Shown here: positions 62,502 to 64,000 of the stretch, in pieces
Position numbering within the stretch: position 1 is the first letter of the stretch
Layout of the letters: each line of letters starts with the position of its first letter
From: GWE2-40-63 sp050179685
GTDB taxonomy: Bacteria; Bacteroidota; Bacteroidia; Bacteroidales; SZUA-534
DNA length: 64,000 nucleotides
NCBI GenBank assembly: GCA_050179685.1
Contig: JBFXEW010000027.1
Location: 1 to 64,000 of the forward strand
Reading direction: 5' to 3'
The notes under the pieces: model-generated
The model's input: only the letters and a program-made list of their open reading frames with translations
What the model was told of the DNA's origin: nothing
Databases searched by the model: none
Program-made: the position numbers and the translations under genes

Positions 62502-63677
62502 CTAAGCCTTGTTGTTTATGGCTTCACGAATCTGGTTCAGTGCTTTTTCGAGTACCGAACGCGGGCAGCCAATATTTAAGCGCACAAAACCTTCGCCTCC
62601 GGGACCAAACATGCTTCCTTCGTTCACCGCAACTTTTGCATCGTGTAAAAACAGGTTTCCCAGTTCTTTTGCACTCCGATTTAGCGCGCGGCAATCGAGC
62701 CAGAGTAAAAATGTTGATTCCGGTTTAATTAGTTTAATTTGGGGCAGATGCTCCTTTACAAACGAATCGACTATAGCCACATTGTTTTTTAAATATTCCA
62801 AAAGTTCTTCGAGCCAGGGTTCACCTTGGGTATAAGCGGCAACAAGCGCTTCGTTTCCAAAAATATTTCCCATGTGCAGATGCGGAATTTGTAATCCTTT
62901 GTTATACTTATTAAGCAGTTCCTGGTTTTTACAAATTACAAACGAAGTGGTTAAACCGGCCACATTGAATGTTTTTGAATGCGACATTACCGTAATGCTA
63001 TTCATTGCAGCACTTTCTGAAATGCTGGCGTAAGGAATATGTTTAGCCGGCTGGTAAATAATGTCGGCGTGAATTTCGTCTGACACAACCAAAATATTGT
63101 GTCGCTGGCAAATAGCATGGAGTTTCAGCAGTTCGTCTTTTGTCCAGACCGTTCCACACGGATTGTGCGGGTTGCACAACAGAAGCATTTTGGTTTTGTC
63201 GTCAATTTTGGCTTCCAAATCTTCAATATCGAACGTGAAACGTCCATCGACCAGTTTTAGCGGATTATAGACTGTTTGGCGCCCGGTATCATCAACCGAT
63301 TGAAAGAACGGAAAATATACGGGTGGCTGCACAATAATTTTATCGCCGGGATTGGTAAATTGTTCAATGGCCAGTGTAAATCCGGCCACAACGCCGGGGC
63401 TGAATGAAATCCATTCCTTTTCGATGCTCCATTGGTGGCGTTTCTGCATCCAGTTTATAATGCTTTCAAAAAACGCATCGGACCGAAACGTGTAGCCAAA
63501 AACACCATGCTCAATTCGTTTCTTTAGGGCATCGGTAATGCAGGGAGGCGATTTAAAATCCATATCGGCAACCCACATGGGCAGCGCATCTTCAACTTTT
63601 AAAAAGTTTTTTAAGCCATCGTGCTTTACACAATGGGTGTTATTTCGATTAACAATTTCGTCAAAATTAAATTTCAT
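62502..63677 (-). CDS. MalY/PatB-type cystathionine beta-lyase (PLP-dependent)
   Basis: This 391-residue class I/II aminotransferase-fold enzyme is a C-S lyase rather than a true aminotransferase. MalY/PatB signatures include LPMWVADMDFKSPP (near residue 31), LLLCNPHNPCGTVW (near 165), VVSDEIHADI (near 201) and the PLP lysine in VMSHSKTFNVAGLTTSF (near 232). The start at 63677 is confirmed by a promoter at 63718-63747. It converges on the FluC/DUF190 operon. Confidence 0.93.
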   Translation of the reverse strand: MKFNFDEIVNRNNTHCVKHDGLKNFLKVEDALPMWVADMDFKSPPCITDALKKRIEHGVFGYTFRSDAFFESIINWMQKRHQWSIEKEWISFSPGVVAGFTLAIEQFTNPGDKIIVQPPVYFPFFQSVDDTGRQTVYNPLKLVDGRFTFDIEDLEAKIDDKTKMLLLCNPHNPCGTVWTKDELLKLHAICQRHNILVVSDEIHADIIYQPAKHIPYASISESAAMNSITVMSHSKTFNVAGLTTSFVICKNQELLNKYNKGLQIPHLHMGNIFGNEALVAAYTQGEPWLEELLEYLKNNVAIVDSFVKEHLPQIKLIKPESTFLLWLDCRALNRSAKELGNLFLHDAKVAVNEGSMFGPGGEGFVRLNIGCPRSVLEKALNQIREAINNKA

Positions 63678-63717
63678 AAGCGTAGTTTTTATAGGCTGTT
63701 GGGCCAATGCCGAAAGA

Positions 63718-63747
63718 CAAAAATACCGCATCTTATTTTTTATGCAA
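63718..63747 (-). promoter_or_regulatory. Full promoter of the MalY/PatB-type gene
   Basis: On the minus strand TTG (63747-63745), 19 bases and TATTTTTG (63725-63718) match the Bacteroidetes consensus exactly, with a leader of about 34 bases before 63677. It also excludes an in-frame ATG at 63731 as the start. Confidence 0.75.
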
Positions 63748-63847
63748 CTATTGAAACTGTTTTATTTTTAAAAAGCACATAAGTTCATTCTGTTGGAATA
63801 AGACAAAACCGGGGAAATTTGATGGAGAAACTCAAAAAAATGCCGGA

Positions 63848-64000
63848 CTATTGTTTTTGGTACGTACCGTCAGCGTTGGTTATCATTAATAAAGGCACGT
63901 TGCGTTTAATGCCCTGTGACAAAGGCATAAAAACTTTTCCGGCAAAAGCAATCCGGCCGTCACTTAATTCGATGGCCGTAGTAAAATCGGAACTGGTTTG
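63848..64000 (-). CDS. C-terminal end of an unidentified protein (cut by the window end)
   Basis: An open frame enters from the right edge on the minus strand and ends at the TAG at 63850-63848, giving the last 50 residues. Readable parts are DFTTAIELSDGRIAFAGKVF, QGIKRNVPLLMITNADGTY and a final QKQ. The sequence is beta-rich and looks genuine, but the product cannot be named from this fragment. Confidence 0.6.
   Translation of the reverse strand, partial: QTSSDFTTAIELSDGRIAFAGKVFMPLSQGIKRNVPLLMITNADGTYQKQ

Overview
The window looks like chromosomal DNA from a Bacteroidetes bacterium, most likely of the Bacteroidales/Marinilabiliales type. This rests on the gene set: DUF4421 outer-membrane protein, GldE-type CNNM/CBS protein, ExbB-ExbD-ExbD operon, paired glycine-lipid acyltransferases, an LytS/LytTR two-component pair and a PASTA-bearing FtsI. 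It also rests on recurring minus-7 promoter elements of the form TAnnTTTG, in two cases with TTG exactly 19 bases upstream. The genome has moderate GC, few strong Shine-Dalgarno sites and several TTG/GTG starts. No phage, CRISPR or antibiotic-resistance locus is visible; most of the window is core genome.

Layout. 0-5 kb: HEAT-like protein, MarC membrane protein, an unassigned 329-residue protein, a DUF4421 protein and tsaB, separated by two copies of a structured direct repeat. 5-10 kb: DUF3332 lipoprotein, aldo/keto reductase, glpK, aspS. 10-14.5 kb: tadA, a small membrane protein, dprA, tatD, asparaginase, then tRNA-Ser(GGA). 14.7-17 kb: a proton-channel operon (ExbB, a four-helix protein, two ExbD). 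17-24.7 kb: LEA14-like lipoprotein, UspA, SPOR protein, large PurF-like amidotransferase, glycine-lipid acyltransferases, NTF2-like protein, metallo-beta-lactamase-fold hydrolase. 24.8-40.2 kb: the whole division and cell wall (dcw) cluster, mraZ to ftsZ, without murF or ddl. 40.5-49.6 kb: hypothetical protein, leuA, pseudouridine synthase, LytS/LytTR, small membrane proteins, NifX-like protein and DUF134 regulator. 49.6-60.5 kb: PpiD/SurA-type foldase, GldE-like protein, LptC, TPR protein, CoaX and Mfd. 60.5-64 kb: SiaC-like protein, membrane protein, FluC and DUF190 behind a fluoride riboswitch, MalY/PatB-type lyase and a gene cut by the window end.

The most interesting signals are in non-coding DNA. 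They are: a fluoride riboswitch starting at the predicted transcription start of fluC; three 10-bp-phased MraZ boxes before mraZ; a promoter-plus-operator arrangement before the DUF134 regulator; two inverted copies of a short MITE-like element 27 kb apart, one of which supplies the stop codon of the PurF-like gene and carries its own 64-bp insertion; a 300-bp structured direct repeat with a compensatory base-pair change; and three palindromes at an exact 21-bp period downstream of leuA.

No clearly new multi-gene system is evident. The best candidates for undescribed biology are the two repeat families, the DUF134/NifX module with its operator, the four-helix protein inside the Exb operon, and the small membrane protein next to LytS/LytTR.
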